DNA of 64,000 nucleotides from CALLPQ01 sp964421675 (GTDB lineage: Bacteria; Pseudomonadota; Alphaproteobacteria; Caulobacterales; Parvularculaceae). The DNA lies in the NCBI GenBank assembly GCA_964421675.1, contig CAYQXV010000010.1, positions 12,888-76,887 of the forward strand. Direction: 5' to 3'. The number at the start of each line of letters is the position of its first letter. The first letter of the stretch is position 1. Below are positions 45,634-53,991 of the stretch, one piece after another. The notes beneath the pieces were generated by a model. That model saw only the letters and a list, made by a program, of their open reading frames with translations, was not told the DNA's origin and searched no databases. The translations under genes and the position numbers were made by a program.

Positions 45634-46643
45634 GATGCTTCTCCATCAGTTTTGGACGCCTGCTTCTTGCGAATTTTGGCAACCAGATCCTGGTCAACTT
45701 TCGAACGCGGCTCGCCGCCATCAATCATTTCTTGCGCCTGAACAACCCACTCTTCTTTCGCAGCCTGATCAGTAACACCTAATTTCTCAAACAATGCAGC
45801 GCGCTCATCATCAGACAAGGCAACCAACTGAGTGAGTTTTTCAATACCCTCAGCCTTCAGCGCTTCTTCAGTCTTTGGACCAATGCCATCAACCAACACG
45901 ATCAAGTCAATCGCATCATCAAAACCCGCAGACGGCGCACCGCCATCAGATTTTGCAGGTGCAGATTTCTTTTCAAGAATTGCCGCCGGCAAAGGAACAT
46001 CTTTGGGCACCGGACGCTTAACCGCATCACGGACCATCACCCAACCGCCTTTGGAACCGGGAACGGCACCTTTGATAAGAATTAGGCCGCGATCTGCATC
46101 AGTGCGCACAATCTCCAAATTTTGTGTCGTGCGGCGACGATTACCCATTTGGCCAGCCATCTTCTTACCTTTGAAGACTTTACCAGGATCCTGGCACTGA
46201 CCGGTTGAACCGTGTGAACGGTGAGAAATCGAAACACCGTGCGTCGCGCGAAGACCGCCAAAATTATGACGCTTCATCGCACCAGCAAAACCCTTACCAA
46301 TGGTAACGCCGCTGACGTCAACTTTCTGACCAATCAGAAAATGTTCCGCGGAAAGCTCTGCACCAACCTCAACAAGATTATCAGATGAAACCCGAAACTC
46401 GGCAAGACGCAGCTTTGGCTCAACATTCGCCGCAGCAAACTGACCGCGCATCGCTTTGTTGGTCCGAGAAACCTTACGTACACCCGCGCCCAATTGAACC
46501 GCAGAATATCCGTTCTTTTCTTCTGTGCGCTGACCAGTAACCTGACAGCCCTCAAGCTGTAAAACGGTAACAGGGATATGCACCCCGTCTTCCGAATAGA
46601 TCCTTGTCATGCCCATTTTCTTGGCGATCAAACCCGTCCGCAT
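45630..46643 (-). CDS. rplC: 50S ribosomal protein L3 with extra C-terminal helix-hairpin-helix-like domain
   Basis: uL3 is a primary 23S rRNA binder that reaches the peptidyl-transferase centre. The core (1-about 215) is normal, with MRTGLIAKKMGMTRIY, the GVSISHRSHGSTGQ block and GNRRRTTQNLEIV. The protein is 337 residues where about 210-240 is usual. After a Lys/Ala/Pro linker comes a domain (246-327) with LVDGIGPKTEEAL, EKLTQLVALS and FEKLGVTDQAAKEEW, nearly identical to the end of L15 here, then a tail QASKTDGEAS. ATG 46643 has AGGAGA seven bases upstream. The extension is expected at the 50S surface, but its partner is unknown. Confidence 0.95.
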   Translation of the reverse strand: MRTGLIAKKMGMTRIYSEDGVHIPVTVLQLEGCQVTGQRTEEKNGYSAVQLGAGVRKVSRTNKAMRGQFAAANVEPKLRLAEFRVSSDNLVEVGAELSAEHFLIGQKVDVSGVTIGKGFAGAMKRHNFGGLRATHGVSISHRSHGSTGQCQDPGKVFKGKKMAGQMGNRRRTTQNLEIVRTDADRGLILIKGAVPGSKGGWVMVRDAVKRPVPKDVPLPAAILEKKSAPAKSDGGAPSAGFDDAIDLIVLVDGIGPKTEEALKAEGIEKLTQLVALSDDERAALFEKLGVTDQAAKEEWVVQAQEMIDGGEPRSKVDQDLVAKIRKKQASKTDGEAS

Positions 46644-46679
46644 CACCTGTTCTCCTAATTCCTGTACTCGTAACGGCCG

Positions 46680-46991
46680 TTAAGCGCCGAGACGAATTTC
46701 GACATCAACACCAGCTGAGAGGTCGAGTTTCATAAGCGCATCAACCGTTTGAGGGGTTGGATCGACAATGTCGAGAACCCGCTTGTGGGTGCGCATTTCA
46801 AATTGCTCACGGCTCTTTTTATTCACATGAGGAGAACGGTTAACCGTGTACCGTTCAATGCGTGTTGGCAGCGGAATAGGACCGCGAATCTGCGCCCCTG
46901 TTCGTTTGGCCGTGTTCACGATCTCTTTCGCCGAAGCGTCGAGCACGCGATGATCAAATGCCTTCAGCCGTATGCGGATATTTTGTTGCAT
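46680..46991 (-). CDS. rpsJ: 30S ribosomal protein S10
   Basis: uS10 works in the 30S head and, as NusE with NusB, in antitermination. The 103-residue protein contains RIRLKAFDHRVLDASAKEI and the loop region PLPTRIERYTVNRSPHVNKKSREQFE. It heads the S10 operon. Confidence 0.98.
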   Translation of the reverse strand: MQQNIRIRLKAFDHRVLDASAKEIVNTAKRTGAQIRGPIPLPTRIERYTVNRSPHVNKKSREQFEMRTHKRVLDIVDPTPQTVDALMKLDLSAGVDVEIRLGA

Positions 46992-47059
46992 AATAAAAAC
47001 GCTTCGTTCGTTATTCGTAAGGTCTAACTATCGCCCGAATGGCGGGGGTACTCAAAAGC

Positions 47060-47087
47060 AAGCGGGCCACCCGAAGGAGGCCCGCTT
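47060..47087 (-). terminator. Terminator hairpin between tuf and rpsJ
   Basis: AAGCGGGCC and GGCCCGCTT form a perfect 9-bp stem around a ten-base loop, followed on the minus strand by GCTTTTG. It begins 13 bases after the tuf stop. It separates the str operon from the S10 operon, which therefore probably has its own promoter between 46992 and 47059. Confidence 0.7.
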
Positions 47088-47099
47088 AATATTTTTCGA

Positions 47100-48275
47100 C
47101 TATTCTACAATCTTCGCAACGATACCAGCACCAACTGTGCGGCCACCTTCACGGATCGCAAAACGGAGTTTTTCTTCCATGGCGATTGGCACAATCAGTT
47201 CAACGTTAACTTCAACATTGTCACCAGGCATCACCATTTCCGTACCGTCTTTCAATGTAACAACACCTGTCACATCGGTTGTACGGAAGTAGAACTGTGG
47301 ACGATAGTTTGTGAAAAATGGCGTATGACGGCCACCTTCTTCTTTTGTCAGAATATAGGCTTCTGCAACAAACTTCGTGTGCGGTGTAACTGAACCAGGC
47401 TTACAAAGGACCTGTCCACGCTCAACAGCCTCACGGTCGATACCGCGAAGAAGAACACCAACATTGTCACCAGCTTCACCGCGATCAAGCAGCTTGCGGA
47501 ACATTTCAACACCAGTACATGTTGTTTTCTGTGTGTCTTTGATGCCGATAATTTCAAGCTCGTCACCAACATTAACAACACCGCGTTCAACACGGCCCGT
47601 TACCACTGTACCGCGACCAGAGATTGAGAACACATCCTCAATCGGTAGCAGGAATGGCTGATCAACTGGACGCTCAGGTGTTGGAATATATTCGTCAACC
47701 TGCGCCATCAGTTCTTTAATAGCGTTCTCACCAATTTCTGGTGTTTTGCCTTCCATCGCAGCCAATGCTGAGCCTTTGATGATAGGAATATCATCGCCAG
47801 GGAAATCATATGAAGACAACAGCTCACGAATTTCCATTTCAACAAGTTCGATAAGCTCTTCGTCATCGACTTGGTCAACTTTGTTCATGAAAACAACGAT
47901 CGCAGGAACACCAACCTGACGAGCAAGCAGAATGTGCTCGCGCGTTTGTGGCATCGGACCATCGGCTGCGTTCACAACCAGGATCGCACCGTCCATTTGC
48001 GCCGCACCGGTGATCATGTTTTTCACATAGTCAGCGTGTCCAGGGCAATCAACGTGCGCATAGTGACGATTGTCAGTTTCATATTCCACGTGCGCCGTAG
48101 AAATAGTGATTCCGCGCGCTTTTTCTTCTGGCGCACCATCAATTTCATCATAGGCTTTGAAGTCACCAAAATATTTGGTGATCGCTGCCGTCAGCGTTGT
48201 TTTCCCATGGTCAACGTGACCGATTGTGCCGATATTGGCATGGGGTTTAGTACGTTCAAACTTTTCTTTAGCCAT
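47100..48275 (-). CDS. tuf: Elongation factor Tu
   Basis: EF-Tu delivers aminoacyl-tRNA to the ribosome. The 391-residue protein has the P-loop GHVDHGKT (19-26), switch II DCPGHADY, NKVD and the C-terminal domains with HTKFVAEAYIL and the GGRTVGAGIV end. Only one tuf copy is in the window; many alphaproteobacteria have a second near secE, but here no tuf precedes secE within the window. Confidence 0.99.
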   Translation of the reverse strand: MAKEKFERTKPHANIGTIGHVDHGKTTLTAAITKYFGDFKAYDEIDGAPEEKARGITISTAHVEYETDNRHYAHVDCPGHADYVKNMITGAAQMDGAILVVNAADGPMPQTREHILLARQVGVPAIVVFMNKVDQVDDEELIELVEMEIRELLSSYDFPGDDIPIIKGSALAAMEGKTPEIGENAIKELMAQVDEYIPTPERPVDQPFLLPIEDVFSISGRGTVVTGRVERGVVNVGDELEIIGIKDTQKTTCTGVEMFRKLLDRGEAGDNVGVLLRGIDREAVERGQVLCKPGSVTPHTKFVAEAYILTKEEGGRHTPFFTNYRPQFYFRTTDVTGVVTLKDGTEMVMPGDNVEVNVELIVPIAMEEKLRFAIREGGRTVGAGIVAKIVE

Positions 48276-48339
48276 CTTGCATTCTCCAACTTCTGACGAC
48301 TGATATTAAATCAATGACTTACAAACACACGCTGCGGTT

Positions 48340-50418
48340 TTACCCAACAAGACGCGCTTTCACTTCTTCTTCGACTGCCTTAGGCACGAGAGCATAGTGA
48401 TCGAACTGCATGGTGTAGTTCGCACGCCCCTGGGTAGCCGAACGCAGATTATTCACATACCCAAACATATTGGCGAGCGGCACCATCGCATGAACGACAT
48501 TAGCGTTGCCGCGCATTTCCTGATCCTGAATTTGACCACGACGGGAATTCAGATCACCAATAACTGTTCCGGTATAGTCTTCAGGTGTTACAACCTCGAC
48601 CTTCATGACCGGTTCCAACAGAGCAAGACCAAGCTCGCTCTTATTCTCACGAAGCGCGCCGCGAGCGGCAATCTCAAACGCAAGAACCGAAGAATCCACA
48701 TCGTGAAACGCGCCATCATAGAGTTCAATTCTGAAATCAAGAATTGGGAACCCAACCAGAAGACCGGCTTCACGGATTGAATTGATGCCTTTTTCAACAC
48801 CGGGAATATATTCCCGAGGAATTGAACCACCAACAATCTGACTTTCAAACTGATAACCTTCGCCAGGCTCAGTCGGGATAACGCGGAATTTCACGCGCGC
48901 AAACTGACCAGAACCACCGGACTGTTTCTTGTGCGTGTAATCAATGTCAGTTTCTTTCGTAATTTTTTCACGATAAGCAACTTGCGGTGCACCAATATTG
49001 GCTTCCACATTGAATTCACGCTTCATGCGATCAACAAGAATATCGAGGTGAAGCTCACCCATACCTTTAATGATCGTCTGACCAGACTCTTCATCAGAAG
49101 AAACACGGAATGAAGGATCTTCAGCAGCAAGACGCTGAAGCGCAACACCCATTTTCTCTTGGTCCGCTTTTGTTTTTGGCTCAACAGCAAGCTCGATAAC
49201 TGGATCAGGGAATTCCATCCGCTCAAGAATAACCGGCTTACCGGCATCACACAGCGTATCACCCGTTGTTGTATCTTTAAGACCAGCAATCGCAACAATA
49301 TCGCCCGCGCGCGCTTCTTTAATGTCCTCACGGTCGTCCGAGTGCATCATATACATCCGGCCAACGCGCTCTTTTTTACCCTTAACCGTATTAAGAACAG
49401 AACTACCCTGCTCCATTACGCCTGAGTATAAACGGCAGAACGTTAGTGAACCAACGAATGGGTCGTTCATGATTTTAAACGCAAGCATGGAGAGCGGCTC
49501 ATCATCAGCTGACTTGCGAACCATTTCTTCTTCCGTATCAGGATGAATACCCTTGATAGCAGGAACCTCAACCGGGCTTGGCAGAAAATCAACAACCGCA
49601 TCCAGCATTGGCTGAACACCTTTGTTCTTAAAGGCTGAACCACAAAGAACCGGGTGGAATTCCACCTCGCACGTTCCCTTGCGGATCAGTCTTTTAATCG
49701 TATCAACATCAGGCTCATCGCCCTCAAGATAAGCTTCCATTACAGCTTCATCGAGCTCAACGACCGTTTCGATCATTTTCTCACGATATTCAGCAGCTTT
49801 GTCAGCGAGATCAGCAGGAATATCTTCCTCATGGAAAGACGCGCCGAGATCTTCTGCGTCCCAGATAATCGCCTTCATTTTAAGAAGATCAATCACCCCA
49901 GCAAAATCTGATTCAGCGCCAACAGGCAGCTGCAGAATAACTGTTTTACACGCTAAGCGATCGTGGATGGTGTCGACTGAATTGTAAAAATCCGCGCCCA
50001 GCTTATCCATCTTATTGATGAAAAACATCCGCGGGACATTATACTTGTCGCCCTGACGCCAAACTGTTTCCGTTTGCGGCTCCACACCAGCATTGGCATC
50101 AAGCAGCGCAACCGCGCCATCGAGAACACGCAATGACCGTTCGACCTCAATGGTGAAATCAACGTGTCCTGGTGTGTCAATAATATTGAGACGTTTATCG
50201 TTCCAAAAACAGGTGGTCGCAGCAGACGTGATCGTAATGCCGCGCTCTTGCTCTTGCTCCATCCAATCCATGGTAGCCGCACCATCATGGACCTCACCGA
50301 TTTTGTGGCTTTTACCTGTATAGTAAAGGACACGTTCGGTTGTTGTGGTCTTGCCAGCATCAATGTGCGCCATGATGCCGAAATTCCGATAATCCTCGAT
50401 TTTGTGCGTGCGAGACAT
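48340..50418 (-). CDS. fusA: Elongation factor G
   Basis: EF-G drives translocation and ribosome recycling. The 692-residue protein has the P-loop AHIDAGKT (17-24), DTPGHVDF, NKMD and domains II-V, with domain IV around GGSIPREYIPGVEKG and the C-terminal SATQGRANYTMQFDHY. ATG 50418 is preceded by AAGGA at a nine-base spacing; GTG at 50421 is an alternative. Confidence 0.98.
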   Translation of the reverse strand: MSRTHKIEDYRNFGIMAHIDAGKTTTTERVLYYTGKSHKIGEVHDGAATMDWMEQEQERGITITSAATTCFWNDKRLNIIDTPGHVDFTIEVERSLRVLDGAVALLDANAGVEPQTETVWRQGDKYNVPRMFFINKMDKLGADFYNSVDTIHDRLACKTVILQLPVGAESDFAGVIDLLKMKAIIWDAEDLGASFHEEDIPADLADKAAEYREKMIETVVELDEAVMEAYLEGDEPDVDTIKRLIRKGTCEVEFHPVLCGSAFKNKGVQPMLDAVVDFLPSPVEVPAIKGIHPDTEEEMVRKSADDEPLSMLAFKIMNDPFVGSLTFCRLYSGVMEQGSSVLNTVKGKKERVGRMYMMHSDDREDIKEARAGDIVAIAGLKDTTTGDTLCDAGKPVILERMEFPDPVIELAVEPKTKADQEKMGVALQRLAAEDPSFRVSSDEESGQTIIKGMGELHLDILVDRMKREFNVEANIGAPQVAYREKITKETDIDYTHKKQSGGSGQFARVKFRVIPTEPGEGYQFESQIVGGSIPREYIPGVEKGINSIREAGLLVGFPILDFRIELYDGAFHDVDSSVLAFEIAARGALRENKSELGLALLEPVMKVEVVTPEDYTGTVIGDLNSRRGQIQDQEMRGNANVVHAMVPLANMFGYVNNLRSATQGRANYTMQFDHYALVPKAVEEEVKARLVG

Positions 50419-50452
50419 CACAAAGTTTCCTTAAAACTCAAAGTTATTGTTG

Positions 50453-50923
50453 CTACCAGCGATAATGCGAAAATGCGCGATTGGCTTCCGCCATCTTGTG
50501 CGTATCTTCACGCTTCTTGACTGAAGCTCCGCGATTTTGCGCAGCATCCATAATTTCATTCGACAAACGATCAACCATGGTTGTTTCGTTGCGCTTGCGT
50601 GCTGCGCCAATAATCCACCGCATGGCGAGCGCTAATTTACGATCAGGGCGAACCTCAACAGGAACCTGATAGGTCGCACCACCAACGCGGCGCGAACGCA
50701 CCTCAATCGCAGGCGTTACATTGTCGAGGGCCTCGCGGAATAATTCCAGCGGCGGGCGCTTCAACTTGTCTTCGATACGATCAAATGCGCCGTATACAAT
50801 TTTTTCTGCCGCGGATTTTTTTCCGTCAAGCATGATGTAATTCATGAACTTGGAAACCGTTAGGTCTCCAAACTTCGGGTCCGGATGGACAACGCGTTTT
50901 TCTGCGCGGTGACGACGTGACAT
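50453..50923 (-). CDS. rpsG: 30S ribosomal protein S7
   Basis: uS7 nucleates 30S head assembly and typically autoregulates the str operon. The 156-residue protein starts MSRRHRAEKRVVHPDP and contains NVTPAIEVRSRRVGGATYQVP and the C-terminal HKMAEANRAFSHYRW. It is 11 bases after rpsL. Confidence 0.98.
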   Translation of the reverse strand: MSRRHRAEKRVVHPDPKFGDLTVSKFMNYIMLDGKKSAAEKIVYGAFDRIEDKLKRPPLELFREALDNVTPAIEVRSRRVGGATYQVPVEVRPDRKLALAMRWIIGAARKRNETTMVDRLSNEIMDAAQNRGASVKKREDTHKMAEANRAFSHYRW

Positions 50924-50934
50924 AGTCTAAATCC

Positions 50935-51306
50935 TTACTTCGGCCGCTTGGCGCCATATTTGGAACGACGCTGCTTACGATCCTTGACCCCTTGGGTATC
51001 AAGAACGCCGCGCAACACATGGTAACGAACACCCGGAAGGTCTTTCACCCGGCCCCCGCGGATAAGCACAACAGAGTGCTCCTGCAGGTTGTGTCCCTCA
51101 CCAGGGATATAGCCGATAACCTCAAAGCCATTCGTCAATCGGATCTTGGCAACTTTCCGCAGAGCCGAGTTCGGCTTCTTTGGAGTCGTTGTATATACCC
51201 GTGTGCAAACACCACGCTTTTGCGGGTTACCCTCAAGGGCTGGCACCTTGTTGATTTTCCGCTTTGGCTTGCGCGGCTTGCGAATCAGTTGCTGAATCGT
51301 AGGCAT
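50935..51306 (-). CDS. rpsL: 30S ribosomal protein S12
   Basis: uS12 sits at the decoding centre. The 123-residue protein starts MPTIQQLIRKPRK and has TTPKKPNSALRKVAK and GGRVKDLPGVRYH. Lysines at the two classical streptomycin-resistance positions (PKKPNS and GGRVKDLPG) are the sensitive type. It is the first gene of the str operon and follows nusG after a 522-base gap rather than rpoC. Confidence 0.98.
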   Translation of the reverse strand: MPTIQQLIRKPRKPKRKINKVPALEGNPQKRGVCTRVYTTTPKKPNSALRKVAKIRLTNGFEVIGYIPGEGHNLQEHSVVLIRGGRVKDLPGVRYHVLRGVLDTQGVKDRKQRRSKYGAKRPK

Positions 51307-51327
51307 TCACTCGTCCTGCCCGAACTG

Positions 51328-51355
51328 CGGGCTTTCCATTGGGCATAAAAGCCCG
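51328..51355 (-). promoter_or_regulatory. Leader hairpin upstream of rpsL
   Basis: CGGGCTTT and AAAGCCCG pair perfectly around a 12-base loop, 22 bases upstream of the rpsL start codon on the minus strand. It lies in the 5' untranslated region and may influence translation or be a processing site. Confidence 0.4.
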
Positions 51356-51486
51356 GTTATCATTCGCCCTTAACGGGCATTCACAAGTAAGAAACTCTCG
51401 CCTCTCAGCGGCGTTTGCTTACAAAAAAGCGCCTATCGGTTACACGGCGGCCTAATTGACAACCACCACAAACCAAAGACGCAAAC

Positions 51487-51518
51487 GAGCGATGTTCCGG
51501 ACTCCCGGAACGTCGCTC
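51487..51518 (-). terminator. Long hairpin downstream of nusG (probable terminator)
   Basis: GAGCGACGTTCCGG and CCGGAACATCGCTC form a 14-pair stem with one mismatch and a four-base loop. The minus-strand tail is GTTTGCGTCTTTG, only modestly T-rich. It lies about 310 bases past nusG and about 180 bases before rpsL, and may end the secE-nusG transcript. Confidence 0.5.
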
Positions 51519-51828
51519 AGCGAAACGGTACTCAAATCATGTCGGGCTAGGCATGGTCGCGTTTCAACAAATGCTGACAGCCGACCTCCAGCGCTGGCGG
51601 AACCTAGTTGAGCCCCTATTGGGGGTCAAGGCCTGCAAGAACGATTTTTTAAAGTTTCTTGAGGATTTTTCAAAACTTTAATCGGAATTGCTGGCCGCCC
51701 CCAAACAAATGCGCCTCTGGCCTGTTCTGGCCGTCAATTTTGGGGGTTTTCAAGCCGGTCCCCGACTCAAAAATGGTGATAGTTAGAGGGCGGGTTAATG
51801 CGTACAGAACAAGACCGCCAAGATTGCG

Positions 51829-52362
51829 CTATTCGGTTTTTTCAACCTGCGCATATTCCAGCTCAACCGGCGTTGCCCGGCCAAAGATGGATACAGAGAC
51901 TTTCAAGCGGGCATTTTCCTCGTCAACGCCCTCAACAATACCAGAGAATGAGGCAAATGGGCCGTCGACAACTTTAACCTCTTCGCCAATTTCGAAGGAG
52001 ATGGTCGGCCGTGGGTTCTCAATACCCTCCTGAACAACGCCGCGAATACGGTCAACTTCCGCTTGGGTCACGGGCATTGGCTTGGTCTGGCTGCCCAGAA
52101 AGCCGGTAACCTTCGGGGTTCCCTTCACCAAGTGGAAGGTGTCGTCATTCATGATCATGCGCACAAGCACATATCCGGGGAAAAACCGGCGCTCTGTATT
52201 GACCTTACGGCCCCGGCGAATTTCCGTGACCTCCTCAGTCGGCACAAAAACTTCCTCGATAAATTCTTCAAGCCCCTTATCCGCGGCGCCCTGACGAATA
52301 GCCTCAGCCACCTTTTTCTCAAAGTTGGAATAGGCATGAACGATGTACCATTGATGAGCCAT
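51829..52362 (-). CDS. nusG: Transcription termination/antitermination factor NusG
   Basis: NusG binds RNA polymerase and links it to Rho or to the ribosome through S10. The 177-residue protein has the NGN domain (WYIVHAYSNFEKKV to about 110) and the C-terminal KOW domain (GEEVKVVDGPFASFSGIVE). It follows secE by 40 bases. The expected next genes rplK and rplA are missing. Confidence 0.97.
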   Translation of the reverse strand: MAHQWYIVHAYSNFEKKVAEAIRQGAADKGLEEFIEEVFVPTEEVTEIRRGRKVNTERRFFPGYVLVRMIMNDDTFHLVKGTPKVTGFLGSQTKPMPVTQAEVDRIRGVVQEGIENPRPTISFEIGEEVKVVDGPFASFSGIVEGVDEENARLKVSVSIFGRATPVELEYAQVEKTE

Positions 52363-52402
52363 GAAGGATTCCTGATAGTTGGCTTTATTGTGTTAGCGGC
52401 GC

Positions 52403-52750
52403 TTATGCACACTGAATGGGGAGAATATTACAGATACCAAATCGCAAGCCTTGATCGACGATAAAGAAAAACAGCACCATGATCGCGACCATGATCAACA
52501 CCATAATGGTTGAAATCATTGTCTCGTTGCGACCTGTCCAGGTCACCTTCTCACCCTCATTTCGAACTTGTTGGAAAAATTCGAGCGGGTTGGTCTTGGT
52601 TTTCTTTTTATCTTCACGAGGGCGTCCCTCGATAATCGGCGCCTGATCTTCAGTCATATCGCCAGAGGCCGCGCTCGCATTTGCGTTGCCAGCGGCTGCA
52701 TTTTTCTTGGATGCGCGTGCCTTGCGAGGCCGGGATTTATTGCGTGCCAT
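52403..52750 (-). CDS. secE: Preprotein translocase subunit SecE with long N-terminal extension
   Basis: SecE clamps the SecY channel. The C-terminal half has the family block NPLEFFQQVRNEGEKVTW followed by one membrane segment (about 83-107). Residues 1-58 are a low-complexity Lys/Ala/Asn extension with several charged residues, so the 115-residue protein is longer than the usual 60-70. ATG 52750 has GGAAGTG upstream; the frame open to 52846 lacks a ribosome site. Confidence 0.93.
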   Translation of the reverse strand: MARNKSRPRKARASKKNAAAGNANASAASGDMTEDQAPIIEGRPREDKKKTKTNPLEFFQQVRNEGEKVTWTGRNETMISTIMVLIMVAIMVLFFFIVDQGLRFGICNILPIQCA

Positions 52751-52867
52751 AGTGGTCACTTCCAGTCGGGGATGGCTAGAGTCGCCTAACGGCAGCCATC
52801 GTTCAGTTACGGGACCCCGGACATCCCAAGTGGGATGGTAAAACACTTAACTTTCCGGAGATGAGCG

Positions 52868-53599
52868 TTAGGTAACGCTTTTTGGTTCAAGGTCAAGCAT
52901 CTCATTGACAAATGCCGGAACAATTGTTGCCGCAGGGCCATAAATGCCGCGATCAAAAATGCTCGCATTGGCAGAGGGCTCAAGATTTAGCTCGCATGTT
53001 TCTATGCCCATTTGCTTGGCAATCGAAACCAGCCCCGCGGCGGGATAAACCGCCCCCGATGTACCGATCGAGACAAATAAGCTCGCCTCAGACATCGCCT
53101 CATCAATCTCTTCCATAAAGCGCGGCATCTCGCCAAACCAGACAATATCAGGCCGTAAACAACCCCGCTGCCCGCAAGACGGACAGCTGACCTCAATTGA
53201 AAGGTCATCACTCCACTGATGCACATCCGCGCAGGCGACACACCGAACTTTTTGAAGCGCGCCATGCATTTGAAGAATGGCGTTCGAGCCAGCACGGCGG
53301 TGCAAATCATCAACATTTTGCGTCACCAAGGTTAACGAGCCTCCGCGCGCACTCACTTCATGTTCAAGGTCCGCCAACGCATAATGAGCCGCATTCGGGC
53401 TGACCTTTTGCGCCTCTCGCCGGCGATAATTATAAAAATTGTGAACAAGCTCAGGGTCGGCGGCGAAGGCTTGCGGCGTTGCCACCTCGGAAATATCATA
53501 TTTCGCCCAGATCCCTTCCGGGTCCCGGAAGGTCGAAAGCCCCGACTCCGCTGAAATGCCAGCACCGGTAAGGACGACAATATTGTCTACATCACTCAT
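52868..53599 (-). CDS. cobB: NAD-dependent protein deacylase, sirtuin class III type
   Basis: Sirtuins remove acyl groups from lysine using NAD+. The 243-residue protein has GAGISAESGLSTFRD (12-26), QNVDDLH, catalytic His112 (QMHGAL) and zinc cysteines Cys120, Cys123, Cys139 and Cys142. A Tyr56-x-x-Arg59 pair (FYNYRR) matches the motif known in SIRT5/CobB that allows desuccinylation and demalonylation. It is isolated and not linked to the HerA-like gene, so a Sir2-HerA defence system is not indicated. Confidence 0.92.
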   Translation of the reverse strand: MSDVDNIVVLTGAGISAESGLSTFRDPEGIWAKYDISEVATPQAFAADPELVHNFYNYRRREAQKVSPNAAHYALADLEHEVSARGGSLTLVTQNVDDLHRRAGSNAILQMHGALQKVRCVACADVHQWSDDLSIEVSCPSCGQRGCLRPDIVWFGEMPRFMEEIDEAMSEASLFVSIGTSGAVYPAAGLVSIAKQMGIETCELNLEPSANASIFDRGIYGPAATIVPAFVNEMLDLEPKSVT

Positions 53600-53653
53600 G
53601 GCATTGTCTATTCCGCTCTTGGTGGTGTGCCAAGCACCGCCTAGCAGTGACGC

Positions 53654-53875
53654 CTATTTGGCATCTAATTTCACGAAGGTTGCCGCATAAAATTCTTCGC
53701 CGTCAAATAAGTCTTGGGCAGGCTCCATGCCTTCAAGCTTGCGGAAACTACGAGCGGTTATCGGGCCTTCCATCATATAGCCTTTTTCGCCCATGCGGCC
53801 GCGATGATATTCAAGCGCTGCTGCTGTAAATTCTTTCGCGAGAATGGTGATACGGTCAGATTCGGTGTCAGCCAT
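53654..53875 (-). CDS. Small protein of unknown function
   Basis: I do not recognise this 73-residue product. It starts MADTESDRITILAKEF, has a charged helical N-terminal half with EYHRGRMGEKGYMMEG and ends FYAATFVKLDAK. The frame has normal codon look, GAGGA lies about 12 bases upstream, and it fits the gap between the sirtuin and the divergent patatin gene. It lacks membrane segments and cysteines. Confidence 0.55.
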   Translation of the reverse strand: MADTESDRITILAKEFTAAALEYHRGRMGEKGYMMEGPITARSFRKLEGMEPAQDLFDGEEFYAATFVKLDAK

Positions 53876-53991
53876 GGGAATGTGATCCTCTGAAAATGTA
53901 AAACAGGTTTGGGTTCTGCCATTGCTATGGCAGTATTGTAGTGGTTTTGTAAATCACGCGATGCAGTCGCTACTTCATTGAGGTTCTATAC

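Larger units (their letters stand above)
51307..51828. other. 522-base gap between nusG and rpsL
   Basis: No gene is seen. In the ancestral order rplK, rplA, rplJ, rplL, rpoB and rpoC would lie here. The stretch holds a str-operon leader hairpin close to rpsL (51328-51355), a smaller GCCC/GGGC hairpin (51366-51378) and a long hairpin (51487-51518). Promoter elements for rpsL cannot be fixed by eye. Confidence 0.6.

Noticed and set aside
52751..52867. tRNA-Trp or tuf upstream of secE
   Set aside because: The sequence has no tRNA fold or tuf end; only a short non-coding gap is present.
52868..53599. Sir2 as half of a Sir2-HerA defence system
   Set aside because: The sirtuin is a housekeeping CobB type with zinc cysteines and lies over 30 kb from the HerA-like gene.
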